Shown here: one piece after another, positions 24,053 to 35,316 of the stretch
Numbering within the stretch: position 1 is the stretch's first letter
Layout: each line of letters starts with the position of its first letter
Assembly: GCF_020541225.1 (NCBI RefSeq)
Contig: NZ_CP045889.1
Span: 62,001-126,000 of the forward strand
Reading direction: 5' to 3'
Origin: Candidatus Steffania adelgidicola
Lineage (GTDB): Bacteria; Pseudomonadota; Gammaproteobacteria; Enterobacterales; Enterobacteriaceae
DNA: 64,000 nucleotides
Notes under the pieces: model-generated
Told to the model about the DNA's origin: nothing
The model's database searches: none
What the model saw: the letters and a program-made list of their open reading frames with translations, nothing else
Made by a program: the position numbers and the translations under genes

Positions 24053-25137
24053 CATTGCTGTTGAGTTATATGAATGGGTATTACTAAATATGATTTCTAT
24101 CATTGATACTCACTTGCTTAAATAAAGTTTTTTAAACTTCAGAAGAGATCGGGTTTTTAATAAAATACCTGAATTACAGATGTTTCAAATACGGTTAATA
24201 TGTGATTATGTAATTGTTTTATGTTCATTAGCCAATAGTTATGAAAAAGTTTTTAAATATAACGGTACAATATTTATCTCCATAGAGATAATTTCATTAT
24301 CTATTAGAATTACTCCCTTATGTAAAAAGATAAGCAAAGCATTTTCATACCTGATGGTGTAACGTGCCATTTTAACTCAATAGAAATATACTGCATCTTT
24401 TTTTAAAAAGTCGGAAGACTTTAGATATTTCTTGAATATTCTTTTGAGCTTTTTTACCAGAGAATATTGAACTACGAGAAATATTATTATGATGAGAACA
24501 TCAAGTAAATGACACATAACTATTTTAATAGTTACAGGTTTTCAATATCACACTGCATGTACATAGAGTTATCTCATCAAAAAAAATCCGTGTTTTAGTG
24601 TGTATTAATGTGGCACCATTAAGAGAGAGAATTTGGTGATCGCTTATTATAATCGATCTTGTTTTTTCATTGAACGATAGATGTTAATAAAGGATCTGTT
24701 CTTTGTTAGAGTCATCCAACCTTCTATGAAAGTATTAGTGAAAACCATGCCATTATGATTGATAAGTACCATATGTTATAAAAACACTCTTTAACAAGAG
24801 AATCTCTCTATACCAGAACATCGGTGGGATTTTGGCGATGTGTTCATTGAGTTTCGAGAGAAAAAATTAGAAAGATCTCGATTAGAGTAGAGACATCTCT
24901 ATGTTAGAGACATGTAGCGAAATCAAAATCAAGTAGTTTTTAATACCTGCAAGCATCATTTTGGAAGAAATGATACCGCTGATTTATTATATGGTTTGTA
25001 TGATGCTCACTTTTCTTTAAAATTATTCCCCCTGGAGTAGAAGACGGATGATTTTAATTGCTTTTTTAGTAATTACATTTAATCATGAATATTATACGCC
25101 CTGTATTTGAAGGTGCATTAGGTTAAGGATATGTATT
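24053..25137. other. Spacer between rmlC and rdgC
   Basis: About 1.1 kb with no gene that I can support. rmlA, rmlB or rmlD remnants were looked for and not recognised. Confidence 0.6.
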
Positions 25138-26055
25138 ATGTTATGGTTTAAGAATATCATTCTTTATCGTTTAAACCAGCCGCTTCAGTTTTCATTGGAT
25201 AAAATCGAGCAGCAGTTATCCACTTTTGCTTTTACATCTTGCCATGAGCAGGAGATGAAAAGGTCTGGCTGGGTTTCCCCTATGGATGAGAAAGGTGAAT
25301 CCTTTACGTATATGATACCAGGACATCTCCTTCTTTCTCTTCGAACAGAAGAAAAAATTCTTCCGACTGCCGTAGTGAAAATGGAGCTCCAGAACAAAAT
25401 TGATCAGCTAGAAAATAAACAAGACCGAAAACTACGAAAAACTGAAAAGAATGCACTTAAAGATGAGGTTATACAAACATTAATGCCTCGTGCTTTTAGT
25501 CGGTTTACTCATACATTATTGTGGTTAGACCTCATTAACCATTTTGTAGTAGTCGAAGCTAGTAGCTTTAAGAAAGCTGAAGAGTGTTTAGCATTACTAC
25601 GAAAATCCATTGGTTCTTTGTCGCTATTTCCGTTGACTATGGAAAATCCGATTGAAACAACATTAACAAAATGGGTGAACGGTGAGAAAACAGCGTCGGG
25701 GTTTATGATGCAGGATGAGGCTGAACTAAAGGCGCAATTAGAAGTTGGAGGTATTGTTCGTTGTAAAAAACAAGATTTATCTAGCGCGGAAATTTTAGCA
25801 CATCTCAACGCGGGGAAACGAGTAACAAAACTAGCGTTAGATTGGCGTGATCGGGTTCAGTTTATTCTAAGTGATGATGGTACGCTCAAAAGATTACAGC
25901 TCTCTAATAAGGTGCAAGAGAAAAATGCTGATATTGATCGGAATGATCTTTCGGCATGTTTGAATGCTGATTTTAGGTTAATGACCGAGGAACTAACGGT
26001 CTTAATTAAGGAGCTTATTGTAGAGCTAGGCGGCGCGGTATCGCAAGAGGGTTGA
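25138..26055 (+). CDS. rdgC: Recombination-associated protein RdgC
   Basis: RdgC is a ring-shaped, sequence-independent DNA-binding protein that limits RecA loading and is found on the nucleoid. The product is 305 residues (E. coli 303). Conserved blocks are MLWFKNI at the start, EEKILP near residue 80, DRKLRKTEKNALKDEV near 99-114, PRAFSRF near 120, LLRKSIGSL, KKQDLSS, and AGKRVTKLALDW near 230. An AAGGATAT ribosome binding site precedes the ATG. It stands alone between dead spacers. In endosymbionts it is often lost together with recombination genes, so its survival hints that recA-type recombination may still operate. I cannot test that from this window. Confidence 0.95.
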   Translation: MLWFKNIILYRLNQPLQFSLDKIEQQLSTFAFTSCHEQEMKRSGWVSPMDEKGESFTYMIPGHLLLSLRTEEKILPTAVVKMELQNKIDQLENKQDRKLRKTEKNALKDEVIQTLMPRAFSRFTHTLLWLDLINHFVVVEASSFKKAEECLALLRKSIGSLSLFPLTMENPIETTLTKWVNGEKTASGFMMQDEAELKAQLEVGGIVRCKKQDLSSAEILAHLNAGKRVTKLALDWRDRVQFILSDDGTLKRLQLSNKVQEKNADIDRNDLSACLNADFRLMTEELTVLIKELIVELGGAVSQEG

Positions 26056-27327
26056 GTATTTCCTAAAATCGCTAGCCAGTGTAGCGTAACAGGGGAAATA
26101 ATAAAAGTCACAGAAATTTCATATGAATTTAGAATATAAGAAAAAACAAGCAGAAAAGAAGTTTATAGGTAAATAATGGCCTATAGATAGTGTATCCATA
26201 CCAATGTTGATTTTTTATTCAATATGTAAATGAATACTTCAGTAGGTATTTAAAAGATAGAGATTGAATTTTATCATGGTCTTTTATAAACCTGGTACCG
26301 TATTATTTAATCTTAATTACATCCATGCATGATAGCACATGGATGGCTATATACTCGAGCTGTAATGAGAAGAGTGTTATTACAATGCAATGGAAAATTT
26401 ACAGTGATTTTTATATCATTTTACTGGAGTATTGTCGCAGATTCACAATTTAATCCATAAATTTCTTGTGATTGTCTTGCAGCATTAGTTCAATTTCTAA
26501 TGAACATATTAATTTTTCAGTCTTTTTTCTTCACTTCCCCTAATTATGAATCGAAGTCATAAACATTTAGTGTCTTGACACTAAATACGATCTACATAAG
26601 GAGCAGTTCAAAGAACATCACTAACGTTAGAAAATATATTACCTAAATATATCTTTAGTTTATATTATGAGGTTGATATAGTAAAGATTTATTAATGAAA
26701 GATAGTCATATAAAGCATTGAATATATAATTAAATTGTTGATAGATAAGATTATCTGCTTTTTAAGCACGTAAGGTGTTCTCTCTCTTTGTATCATCAAG
26801 TAGCAGTCATATGTGAATTCTTATGTTTTAAGTGTCTATCGATTAAATTTATAATGTTTTTGTTTAATTGAAAAGCGGAGAATGAGAAGAAATACTCTAA
26901 CACCCTCCATTCTACAGCATTAAAACTCATTATGTGCTTACACCTCTTGATTGAGAGAGGTGCCTTCTACGTAAATTAGTACTCAAAAATACTTGATATA
27001 TAGTTTATACAGCTATGTTTTATTGATAGAAATCGCGTGAGATAATAAGCGTTTATCTGTTACTATAGAATTAAATGCAGGGAATGTTTTCCTTTATGTA
27101 TATCATATTAACGGAGTCTCACCGACTATCATATATTATTAGTAATAGACGATAGTAAAGAATTTATAGATGATTTGTTTAAAACTGAGATCAATATCTT
27201 GATATAAAAAATCACTAACTGATTATGCAGAGATGAGGATAGAGTCTTATCTCAGCTTATCGTTGCATTCGAAAAGGTATGATATAGTTGAGTGATTAGA
27301 TACTGAGAGAAAAGAAGGGATGTAATC

Positions 27328-27361
27328 ATATCATTTCCATTTTGATAAATGGAAATGATAT
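27328..27361. repeat. Perfect inverted repeat, 15-bp arms, 4-nt loop
   Basis: The arms ATATCATTTCCATTT (27328-27342) and AAATGGAAATGATAT (27347-27361) are perfectly complementary around TGAT. It has no adjacent gene and no T-tract. It is one of the two longest perfect hairpins I found in the window. Confidence 0.75.
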
Positions 27362-27879
27362 AGACTATATCGATATGTTTTTTATAAAAATCCATTGCTC
27401 TAATTAATATAAGAAATTAAATTTATTGGACGTAGTGATAGTCTTCCAGGTTTTCCTGCTAATGAAATATACTTATAGTGATCGAATTTTTAAACGCGAC
27501 GTTTTTCTCTAATTCATTAGACACTAGATGTGATATTCTTCACCTAATATAAAAATTTAATTATATTCGAGATGTAGTGAGTTTTATGTCAGGTTAACTG
27601 TAGTTTTAACGCTATAATTACGTGATTACGCCAATAGATTTTGACATGAAGAAATCCAAATCATTTACTGAGTTGAGTTTTTTAGGTGAATTAAAAGCAC
27701 AACATTTAATGTTATTTCTGTTTTATTATCCTTAGATATCGGTCGGATCTTGAGAGTTTTTTTATAGTCATCAAAAATTTCATTTGTCATACATATTCTA
27801 TTGATGCAGAATAATTTGATGCTGTTTGGTAAAAGGATTCATAACAGTGAATTTTGTTGTGTTGTGATGAAGTACTGCC

Positions 27880-28190
27880 TTTGATGAGTGTGGTTTTAAT
27901 AGCATGGGATCATAATAGTTATTACTCGGCAATTATTATTTCCATTCTGCTTTATGCCCTATTTTTACCGTTATTAACTAAGATTGTTATTGATAAAAAA
28001 GTCTGAGAATATATTCCATATTTTTCTAGATCCCACTCTGGGTGAATGATCTGCTTTTTGCTTTCAGTGTGAATTGATACTATCGCTTTTGGAGTAAAAG
28101 TACTGGATGATATCCGGTTTTGATCGTCAGGTAAAACGTACCGGTGTTGCTATTTTAGCAATTGTCAATATTTGGTTAGGTTTTATCTAG
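27880..28190 (+). pseudogene. Possible remnant of an unidentified membrane protein
   Basis: An uninterrupted stretch of about 40 strongly hydrophobic codons (about 27880-28005) ends in TGA. It is followed, after several stops and frame changes, by another protein-like run at about 28110-28190. The composition is unlike the surrounding spacer. The source family is not recognised, and this may be chance in AT-rich DNA. Confidence 0.3.
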
Positions 28191-29447
28191 AATTTAAGCT
28201 AGTGATCACAACATCAGTCATTTTCCAGCAGTTATACATGTACTGAACTAGTTGGATTCCGTCTATCAGGACGGTAGATAAATTTAGTGTGTTTTATTAA
28301 TAAAGGATAGATCGGTTTTGTGTTCATAACAAGCTATCTGCTACCTATATGACTCCATTTCTAAGATGAGCATTATCAGAGATTTTGAGTGTAGCCGGTG
28401 TTTTTATTAGCGTAGCGATGGTTTCTACAAAAATCTGTACGTTTCTGTATAAAAAACCAGTGCTTAATAAGATAGCGATTTATTTTTCTAATGTTTGTAA
28501 CCCCTCTTAAATACTGTCAATTTATTGAGGATGCTAGCACTGGAGTGTTGTCTGCTCTATAGAGCAATAGCATCGAGATTTTGTCTGGGTCATAATGCTA
28601 TATCTCATGTGAGAGGAAAGAGCATGCTGTTAATTTAACTAATATATATTCCGTTTATAGATTATAATTCAATTATATTGAATTTATATGCATACCCCAT
28701 ATTTTCAAATAAAACAAGTGAATGCATTATTTAAATACAGCCTGTAATCGTAAAGTGTACAGGTCAAAAACGAGTCTATAAATTCTTTACAATTGTCTCC
28801 AGTAATCAATAGACACGGATGAATTTGCGTGAAGAACGAATAAGGGTGTTCTGAATTTACTGTATTTTATGTTTTATAAAGATGAATAAAAAACCATCAT
28901 ATTGCATGTCTTACAGTGATAAAAAATCACCACCTAAAGTGTTATATAGGACTAAGAAGAGATACGTCTCTCGATGTTGATAAGTGTACATACAGATTGT
29001 AGATGATTCCTGTTGTAGATTGTATTTTTTATAAGTCAGCATAACCTGTTTATGATCTGAGGAAGTATGGAAATCCCCGTATAACCTCCGAAAAAACTAT
29101 TACGAGAGAACGTTTTCCCATGGAAACAAAGTGTTACTATATAAACAATAGAGTTGGATATCAATGATAGAGAAGAATACGTCTTTTCTTTATGGTGTCA
29201 CCTATTCATACTGTACTATAAACTGCGCAGAAAAGGTATAATGCTTAGCTCAAGTAAAGGATATTTTGGATATATTATATGTATACAGTAGAGATCTAAG
29301 AATCAAATTCTTATTTATCATATTAGGTAGCTAGCATGTCATAAATCAAATTTATCAAGGATTATTTATCTAATGGTTTTAGACAAAATCGCACTAATAC
29401 ATAACAGGGGCGCATATACTCGAGTAAAAAAGTTTGCTCACATATAA

Positions 29448-29460
29448 CGGTATAATACCG
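29448..29460 (+). promoter_or_regulatory. Candidate metG -10 region within a small palindrome
   Basis: TATAAT at 29451-29456 sits inside CGGTATAATACCG, a 13-bp palindrome, about 80 bp before the metG ATG. No good -35 box is found at 16-18 bp. This is a motif match only. Confidence 0.3.
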
Positions 29461-29534
29461 GTTCTTTACCTAATGCCTTGCTGTCGGTTAACATAATCTG
29501 CCTTTATAACATTTTAGAAAAGTCAACGTCTACC

Positions 29535-31572
29535 ATGATTCAAGTCGCAAAAAAAATATTGGTAACCTGTGCGTTACCGTACTCGAATGGTTCTCTTCAT
29601 CTTGGTCATATACTCGAGCATGTACAAGCTGACATCTGGGTCCGTTATCAGCGAATGCGCGGCAACGAAGTGTATTTTATTGCTGCCGATGATGCTCATG
29701 GTACAGCAATTATGCTAAAAGCGCAGAAATTAAGTATTTCGCCGGAAGAGATGATTCAAGCAATGAATTTGGAGCATCAAGCAGATTTTGCCGGATTTAG
29801 GATTAGTCATGATAATTACTATTCGACGCACAGCGAAGAGAATCGTCAACTATCCACACTGATCTATCAGCGCTTAAAAGAAAACGACTTGATTAAGTCA
29901 CGGAGTGTTTTCCAGCTCTTTGATCCTGAAAAGAGCATGTTTTTGCCTGATCGTTTCGTAATGGGAAACTGTCCAAAATGCTGTTCTCTCAATCAATATG
30001 GAGATAACTGTGAAGTCTGCGGTTCCACTTATAACTCAACAGATCTCGTTAACCCGAAATCAGTAGTTTCTGGTGCTATTCCGGTTATAAGGGAATCAAA
30101 ACATTTTTTCTTTGATTTACCAGTTTTCAGTGACATGCTGCACGATTGGACTCGTTCTGGCGCGTTACAAGAAGAAGTATCGAATAAAATGCAGGAATGG
30201 TTTCAGTCAGGTCTTCAGCAGTGGGATATATCGCGCGACGCACCTTATTTTGGTTTTGAAGTGCCGGAGGCACCAGGAAAATATTTTTATGTCTGGATGG
30301 ATGCGCCAATCGGTTATATGGCCACTTTCAAGAATCTTTGTAAAAAACGCACAGAGATTCATTTTGATGAATTTTGGGATGTCAATTCCAACACTGAACT
30401 TTGCCATTTTATCGGCAAGGATATTATTTATTTCCATAGTCTATTTTGGCCTGCAATTCTAGAAGGCAGTCACTTTAGAAAGCCGACTAATATATTTGTT
30501 CATGGATACATAACCGTCAATGGCGCTAAAATGTCTAAATCGCGAGGTACTTTTATTAAAGCGAGTACTTATCTAGAATATCTAGATCCAGACTGCCTTC
30601 GATATTACTATGCCGCTAAACTATCGTCACGCACTGATGATATTGATCTAAATCTTCAAGATTTAGTCCAGCGAGTTAATGCCGATATCGTTAATAAAGT
30701 AGTGAATTTGGCAGCTCGTAGCGCTGGTTTTATTAATAAACAGTTTAATGGACATCTAGCAGGTGCAGTGCTCGATCCTGTATTATATACGACTTTTCTT
30801 AATGCTTCTACTTTAATTGGTGAAGCATTTAATAACCGAGAAACAAGTTGTGCAATGCGAAATATTATGGCGTTGGCAGATTTAGCTAATCGCTATATAG
30901 CAGAACAAGCACCTTGGGTAGTGGCAAAACAAAAGGGACGAGCGAAAGATTTACAGGCTATCTGCTCAATGGGAATCCAGTTGTTTCGAGTATTAATGAC
31001 TTATTTAAAACCGGTTCTCCCTGGGTTGGCTGAGCGAGCTGAAGAGTTCCTGAAGACCTCTCTCATTTGGGATGAGATTTCTAAGCCACTATTATCGCAT
31101 CAGATTTGTCCGTTCAAGGTGCTTTTTAGTCGTATTGAACTAAAACGGGTAGACGAGATTCTCCATGCATCTCGTCAGAAAGCAGCAGATTATCCATTAT
31201 CTGTCGAAAAAAGTCGCTTTGATTGAGCAACAACCTATTGCTGCCACGATTAATCTGGACGACTTCACTAAGATCGAAGTTCGTGTAGTGTTGATTACGC
31301 ATGCTGAATGTGTAGAGGGATCAAATAAACTCCTTAAACTTACTTATGAGCTCGGGGGTGTAAGTGGTCAGTTATTTGCCGGTATTCGCGCGGCCTATCC
31401 TGATCCAAAGGTACTGGAAGGACGTTTAACGATCATAGTAGCGAATCTAGTCCCACGTAAGATGCGTTTTGGTGTATCAGAAGGTATGGTAATAGCCGCT
31501 GGATCTAATGGTAAGGATATATTTCTTCTCAGTCCTGATTCCGGAGCATTACCGGGTATGCGGGTAAAATAA
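29535..31572 (+). CDS. metG: Methionyl-tRNA synthetase with 1-nt frameshift
   Basis: MetG charges tRNA-Met and initiator tRNA and is essential. The ATG at 29535 gives [19 protein letters not shown], as in E. coli; a longer frame to 29478 adds 19 unconserved residues. The HIGH motif is LHLGH near residue 21, zinc cysteines are in CPKC and CEVC (about 143-160), and KMSKSR is near 333. The first frame runs to a TGA at 31226. The last conserved residues of the catalytic and anticodon-binding core are in this frame. The C-terminal dimerisation/tRNA-binding domain ([10 protein letters not shown] to the final [15 protein letters not shown]) continues in the next frame to 31572. The frames meet at an A6 run, 31207-31212. 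With five A's the gene would encode 678 residues, against 677 in E. coli. Either slippage restores the frame, or a truncated but active monomer is made, or the base is a sequencing error. Confidence 0.93.
31207..31212 (+). other. A6 frameshift site in metG
   Basis: The sequence reads CTGTCG-AAAAAA-GTCGCT. Six A's give VEKSRFD-stop in the upstream frame. Five A's would join it to the downstream frame ([10 protein letters not shown]). Everything upstream and downstream is well conserved, so the shift maps to within a few codons of this run. Confidence 0.8.
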
Positions 31573-31601
31573 CTGTTTCTAAGTATGCTGGTTGGGCCGT
31601 T

Positions 31602-31628
31602 GGTACTACAGGTAGCACCTGTAGTACC
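31602..31628 (+). terminator. Strong hairpin after metG, candidate terminator
   Basis: The arms GGTACTACAGGT (31602-31613) and ACCTGTAGTACC (31617-31628) form a perfect 12-bp stem with loop AGC, 30 bp past the metG stop. A third copy of CCTGTAG follows at once. No immediate T-run is present, so it may protect the mRNA end as much as terminate. Confidence 0.5.
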
Positions 31629-32353
31629 TGTAGCACCGTGTGACCAAACTAGTTTTTGTACTTTGAGAAATAGTATAATTATTTAAATCTATCCTTTTAT
31701 TAATTTTGAATAGATTTTCATGATGTTTGATATGTAAGCAATTTCAATAAAATTATGGTATGTGTATACCTTTGGATCAGAATATAATGTTTTTCACCTT
31801 TCATTTTAATTATAAAGTAGGACTCATAACACATCAGATACACTTATTAGCTTGTTCATCTTTTATCGGATTATTCTAACTACTTTTCGAGGAAATATTT
31901 TCCTCTTCTAATACATACGATTTAAATAGTGTGTTATATCTTAAATATAACCTAAATTTCTATGTGTATTGAGAGAGAGTGGAAGAGCAGTATACTAATT
32001 TTAGAAAAGAGTGCTAAAGTGTGATATACGTTGAAAACGTATACGATTAATAACTAAAGATGCGGATATATAATATCCTTTATGGATTTTTAATAGAATC
32101 CCACACAGTGGGTTCGCGTCATCTGGATAAAAGAAGAAGGCATAAATGGTTTATATATAATCTTTCTTGTTATATATGTCCTACAATATTGAGCGTTTAG
32201 GATTCGTAGTGCTGTTAAATCTCACTATGATATTTGTAAATGATGTTGCCTATAAAGGCATCGCGTTTGTTCTATTAATGTGTCATTTTTGAATATATGA
32301 CTATATCACCTTTGATATATAGGACGCTATATATTCAAAAAATAGCAAGGAAA
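31629..32353. other. Spacer between convergent metG and ybgI
   Basis: About 725 bp of AT-rich DNA with no frame worth calling. Confidence 0.65.
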
Positions 32354-33097
32354 TTATGCAGGATTGTCAATATCAATGAAAAGAACATCAAAACCATATT
32401 GTTGAGTAAGCCAAGCACCAAGTGTACGAATTCCGCCGCGCTCTGTAGCATGATGGCCAGCTGCATAAAAATGCAGGCCCTGTTCTCGCGAGATGTGAAT
32501 ACTCTGTTCAGATATTTCGCCAGTGATAAATGCATCCATACCTGCCCGTGAGGCGAGTTCTATAAAACCTTGGCCGCCACCACTGCACCAGGCTACCCGT
32601 TTGATCTTTGGGGGACCATTTTCACCACAGTGTAGTACTCTTCTTTTTAGTCTCTCTTCGAGACGCAGCTTTAGCTCTTTAGGACTTAAAGGTATCTGGA
32701 ATTCTCCTTCTGGCACCAGTGGGTTCAAGTGGCCAGTCACCAGAAGACCTAGGAGCATGGCAAGTTGTGCATTATTACCTAGTTCAGGATGTATATCCAA
32801 AGGTAAATGCCAGGCATACAAATTAATATCGTTAGCTAGTAGTGTTTTTAGTCGTCGACGCTTTATACCACTGATGATGGGCGATTCATTTTTCCAAAAA
32901 TAACCGTGGTGTACTATGATGGCGTCGACGCTATGCGTTAAGGCCTGATCCAGTAGTGCTTGAGAAGCAGTGACGCCTGTAACGATACGTTGTACATCCT
33001 GACGGCCTTCGACTTGAAGGCCGTTAGGGGCATAGTCCTGCTGTGGACTGCTGTTAATCTTTTGATTAATTACTTGTTCAAGTATCATATTTTTCAT
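32354..33097 (-). CDS. ybgI: Nif3-like dinuclear metal centre protein YbgI
   Basis: This encodes a 247-residue member of the Nif3/GCH1-type family, the same length as E. coli YbgI. The family forms a hexameric toroid with a dinuclear metal site, and its biochemical role is not settled. Metal-binding motifs are visible: VHHGYFW near residue 64, WHLPLDIHPELGNNAQL near 97-113, and GHHATERGG near 215. The start MKNMILEQVINQKINSS aligns with the E. coli start. The gene stands alone. Its conservation in a very reduced genome suggests a basic role. Annotation is by family; do not read it as a GTP cyclohydrolase. Confidence 0.92.
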   Translation of the reverse strand: MKNMILEQVINQKINSSPQQDYAPNGLQVEGRQDVQRIVTGVTASQALLDQALTHSVDAIIVHHGYFWKNESPIISGIKRRRLKTLLANDINLYAWHLPLDIHPELGNNAQLAMLLGLLVTGHLNPLVPEGEFQIPLSPKELKLRLEERLKRRVLHCGENGPPKIKRVAWCSGGGQGFIELASRAGMDAFITGEISEQSIHISREQGLHFYAAGHHATERGGIRTLGAWLTQQYGFDVLFIDIDNPA

Positions 33098-34292
33098 TGA
33101 TGCGTCTCTTTGAGATTAAAGAGACTGAGATTATGATGTTTCATAAGCGTTTTCCTCTGACTCAGGTATTATGCTAAAATTAATAATTATTAGTGATAGA
33201 TAAGTAATATGTGATTTCAGTGCGCCGAGTTAACCATGCGTTAAATATCGAGATAAGCACGCAATGAAATTAAAATAGATATTTTTTTAGATTTAATTAA
33301 CTATTTTGTTTTTATTATGCTTCTGCTATAAAATTCATTTATATATAAACCTATTTATATAAATACCCTTGTCGCTATTTTTATTAAACGTATGAGCTTT
33401 AAGACTTGAGTTACTAAAATTCTTTATCTTGTCATTTTTAAAAACTATATATAGCAATAAAAAACATCAACCTTTCTCTATGCACTTTTTTCATATAATG
33501 TTCACCAAGAGATAAAATCGAGGATAGAGTTATAATGATAGTGTGCTCTGAGGGGCAGAGAAGTAGCCATGATAATCTCAGACCTGAATTTTAGATACAT
33601 GATAAGCTTCGACACATGTTAACTAGTATATTATAGATCTGTAAATCATCATTGAGTAGGATCAAGAAGCGTGTTATAATAAAAATTATAATTCATATTT
33701 TGTTGTTTTGTAATTCTGAAAATCAATTATATCTTGATTTTAACTATTCTTGGAATATTCTTAATTGATAATGAGGTATGATAAATTGTATTGAAAATGA
33801 ATAGTAATATAATAAAATCACAATAAAAAGTGTTCAAAAATTGAAACTGTGCTGTCTTTATTTAAGACAGAAAAATTTTCTGCAAATATTACATGACATC
33901 GTGTAAAAGCTACTTTGCGTTTTGGATAGAACAAGGGGTTTGATAACCCCTTTATCTACCTTATATAAAACTAAAATTTTGGACATTACAAGAGGTATTT
34001 TAGGGCATAACTGTCTATATATGATTATTTTTAATAAAAATCGTATTTTAAAAAAATACTTGGATCTGTCTGGATTTTTTCCACAGAGAAAAGTATAAAT
34101 TTGTATGTTACGCTTGATATTAAGCACCGATTAATTTCACAATGTGCTATGTTTTGGGATAAGTTTAGTGTACTTCTATACTTTGTTAAAAAAGTTTGAA
34201 TTCTCCTTTTTTATTACATCAATATTGGGTATTTGTCATAGTATTAGGTACTAATTGCTAAGACATTGAGTATAGTAAGAGAAGGAACGAGC
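33098..34292. other. Spacer between ybgI and ribE
   Basis: About 1.2 kb without a credible gene between divergent ybgI and ribE. A hairpin is present at 33933-33952. I see no FMN riboswitch signature upstream of ribE. Confidence 0.6.
33933..33952. repeat. Inverted repeat, 8-bp arms
   Basis: AAGGGGTT and AACCCCTT flank TGAT. The shape resembles a rho-independent terminator stem, but no intact gene ends here. It may be a relic terminator. Confidence 0.45.
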
Positions 34293-34922
34293 ATGTTTAC
34301 GGGAATTGTGCAGGCTACCGCGCCTATTACCACGATTGAAGAACAAAGTCATTTTCGTACACATTATGTTCGTCTGCCGGCAATGTTATTGCTAGATTTA
34401 AGCATTGGTGCTTCTATGTCGCATAATGGTTGTTGTTTAACGGTTACTGGTATCTATAATGATGTGGTGAGTTTTGATTTAATAGAAGAAACGCTTAAAC
34501 TGACTAATTTAGGTAAGCTTAAAGTATATGATGAAGTCAATTTAGAGCGCCCAGCAAGCCAGCAATCGGAAATTGGTGGACATTTAATGTCTGGCCATAT
34601 TACCAGCACTGCTGAATTAATAAAAATTATTACATTAGAAAATAACTATCAGTTATGGTTTTCTGTGGCAGATAAGGGATTGATGAAGTATATTTTATAT
34701 AAAGGCTATATTGGTGTAGACGGTATCAGTCTAACGGTGGGAGAAGTATTCCAAGATTGCTTCTGCGTACATTTAATACCTGTAACCTTATTACGTACCA
34801 CACTTGGCAAGAAACGGTTGCACGATAGCGTCAATATCGAAATTGATTTGCAGACCCAGGCGATTGTTAACTCCGCGGAGCGGGTACTAGGAACTTACGG
34901 GGGAATACGCGTTATCGAGTGA
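34293..34922 (+). CDS. ribE: Riboflavin synthase, alpha subunit
   Basis: This enzyme dismutates two 6,7-dimethyl-8-ribityllumazine molecules to riboflavin, the last step of vitamin B2 synthesis. (The gene is ribE in most bacteria, also called ribC in E. coli.) I start at the ATG at 34293, preceded by AAGGA, giving MFTGIVQATAPI; a TTG at 34266 is not needed. The product is 209 residues (E. coli 213). Two homologous lumazine-binding barrels are visible: MFTGIVQ with HNGCCLTV near residues 44-51 and GHLMSGHI near 97-104, then DGISLTVGE near 145 and the second-repeat C-terminus. It is monocistronic. It fits B-vitamin provisioning, a common symbiont role. It is intact apart from a slightly shorter tail. 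Confidence 0.96.
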   Translation: MFTGIVQATAPITTIEEQSHFRTHYVRLPAMLLLDLSIGASMSHNGCCLTVTGIYNDVVSFDLIEETLKLTNLGKLKVYDEVNLERPASQQSEIGGHLMSGHITSTAELIKIITLENNYQLWFSVADKGLMKYILYKGYIGVDGISLTVGEVFQDCFCVHLIPVTLLRTTLGKKRLHDSVNIEIDLQTQAIVNSAERVLGTYGGIRVIE

Positions 34923-35262
34923 GAACTTCAAGAGTGAGGCAGAATCAAAACTCTCTTGCTTACTGGATATGAAAACTAGATTTTTTGTGGAATTACATTC
35001 TGGGTTCATAATGTATAGCCGTACTTCAATAGAAAAACAGCAGCAAGCTTTGTTACTTTTTTAGTAAACATGAACAAAATCAATTGCATTATTATATGCT
35101 AATGGGAGGAATCAAAAAACGTTAAGCATCCTATATTGTGTACAGGTAATACCTGTTCCCGTTCAGGCAATCGTGATGTCTTATTGATATAATTAAGAAG
35201 GATTGAGAATGACCAGCGATCATGCTAAATACCTGAATCCCGATTGATGCAATACAGGATAT

Positions 35263-35282
35263 AGCTGCCTTTTTAGGCAGCT
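35263..35282. repeat. Inverted repeat, 8-bp arms with T4 loop
   Basis: AGCTGCCT and AGGCAGCT flank TTTT. It is paired with a second hairpin 15 bp away. Confidence 0.5.
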
Positions 35283-35297
35283 AGGAAAATAAAGGAA

Positions 35298-35316
35298 CCT
35301 TCTTGTAACAAGAAGG
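35298..35316. repeat. Inverted repeat, 8-bp arms with 3-nt loop
   Basis: CCTTCTTG and CAAGAAGG flank TAA. It is next to the preceding hairpin, so the two may act as a tandem RNA structure. Confidence 0.5.

Larger units (their letters stand above)
26056..29534. other. 3.5-kb decayed region upstream of metG
   Basis: No intact gene. Around 27880-28010 the plus strand translates into a hydrophobic, membrane-protein-like run (for example SAIIISILLYALFLPLLTK) ending at a stop. A second run near 28110-28190 includes SGFDRQVKRTGVAILAIVN. These look like debris of one integral membrane protein, but I cannot name it. In E. coli mrp (apbC) is divergent from metG, and no Mrp motif is seen here. A strong hairpin lies at 27328-27361. 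Confidence 0.55.

Noticed and set aside
30112-30462. 116-codon ORF inside metG
   Set aside because: It overlaps conserved metG coding sequence in another frame; a shadow ORF.
33098-34292. Possible FMN riboswitch before ribE
   Set aside because: No conserved RFN-element sequence was found; in E. coli the riboswitch precedes ribB, not riboflavin synthase.
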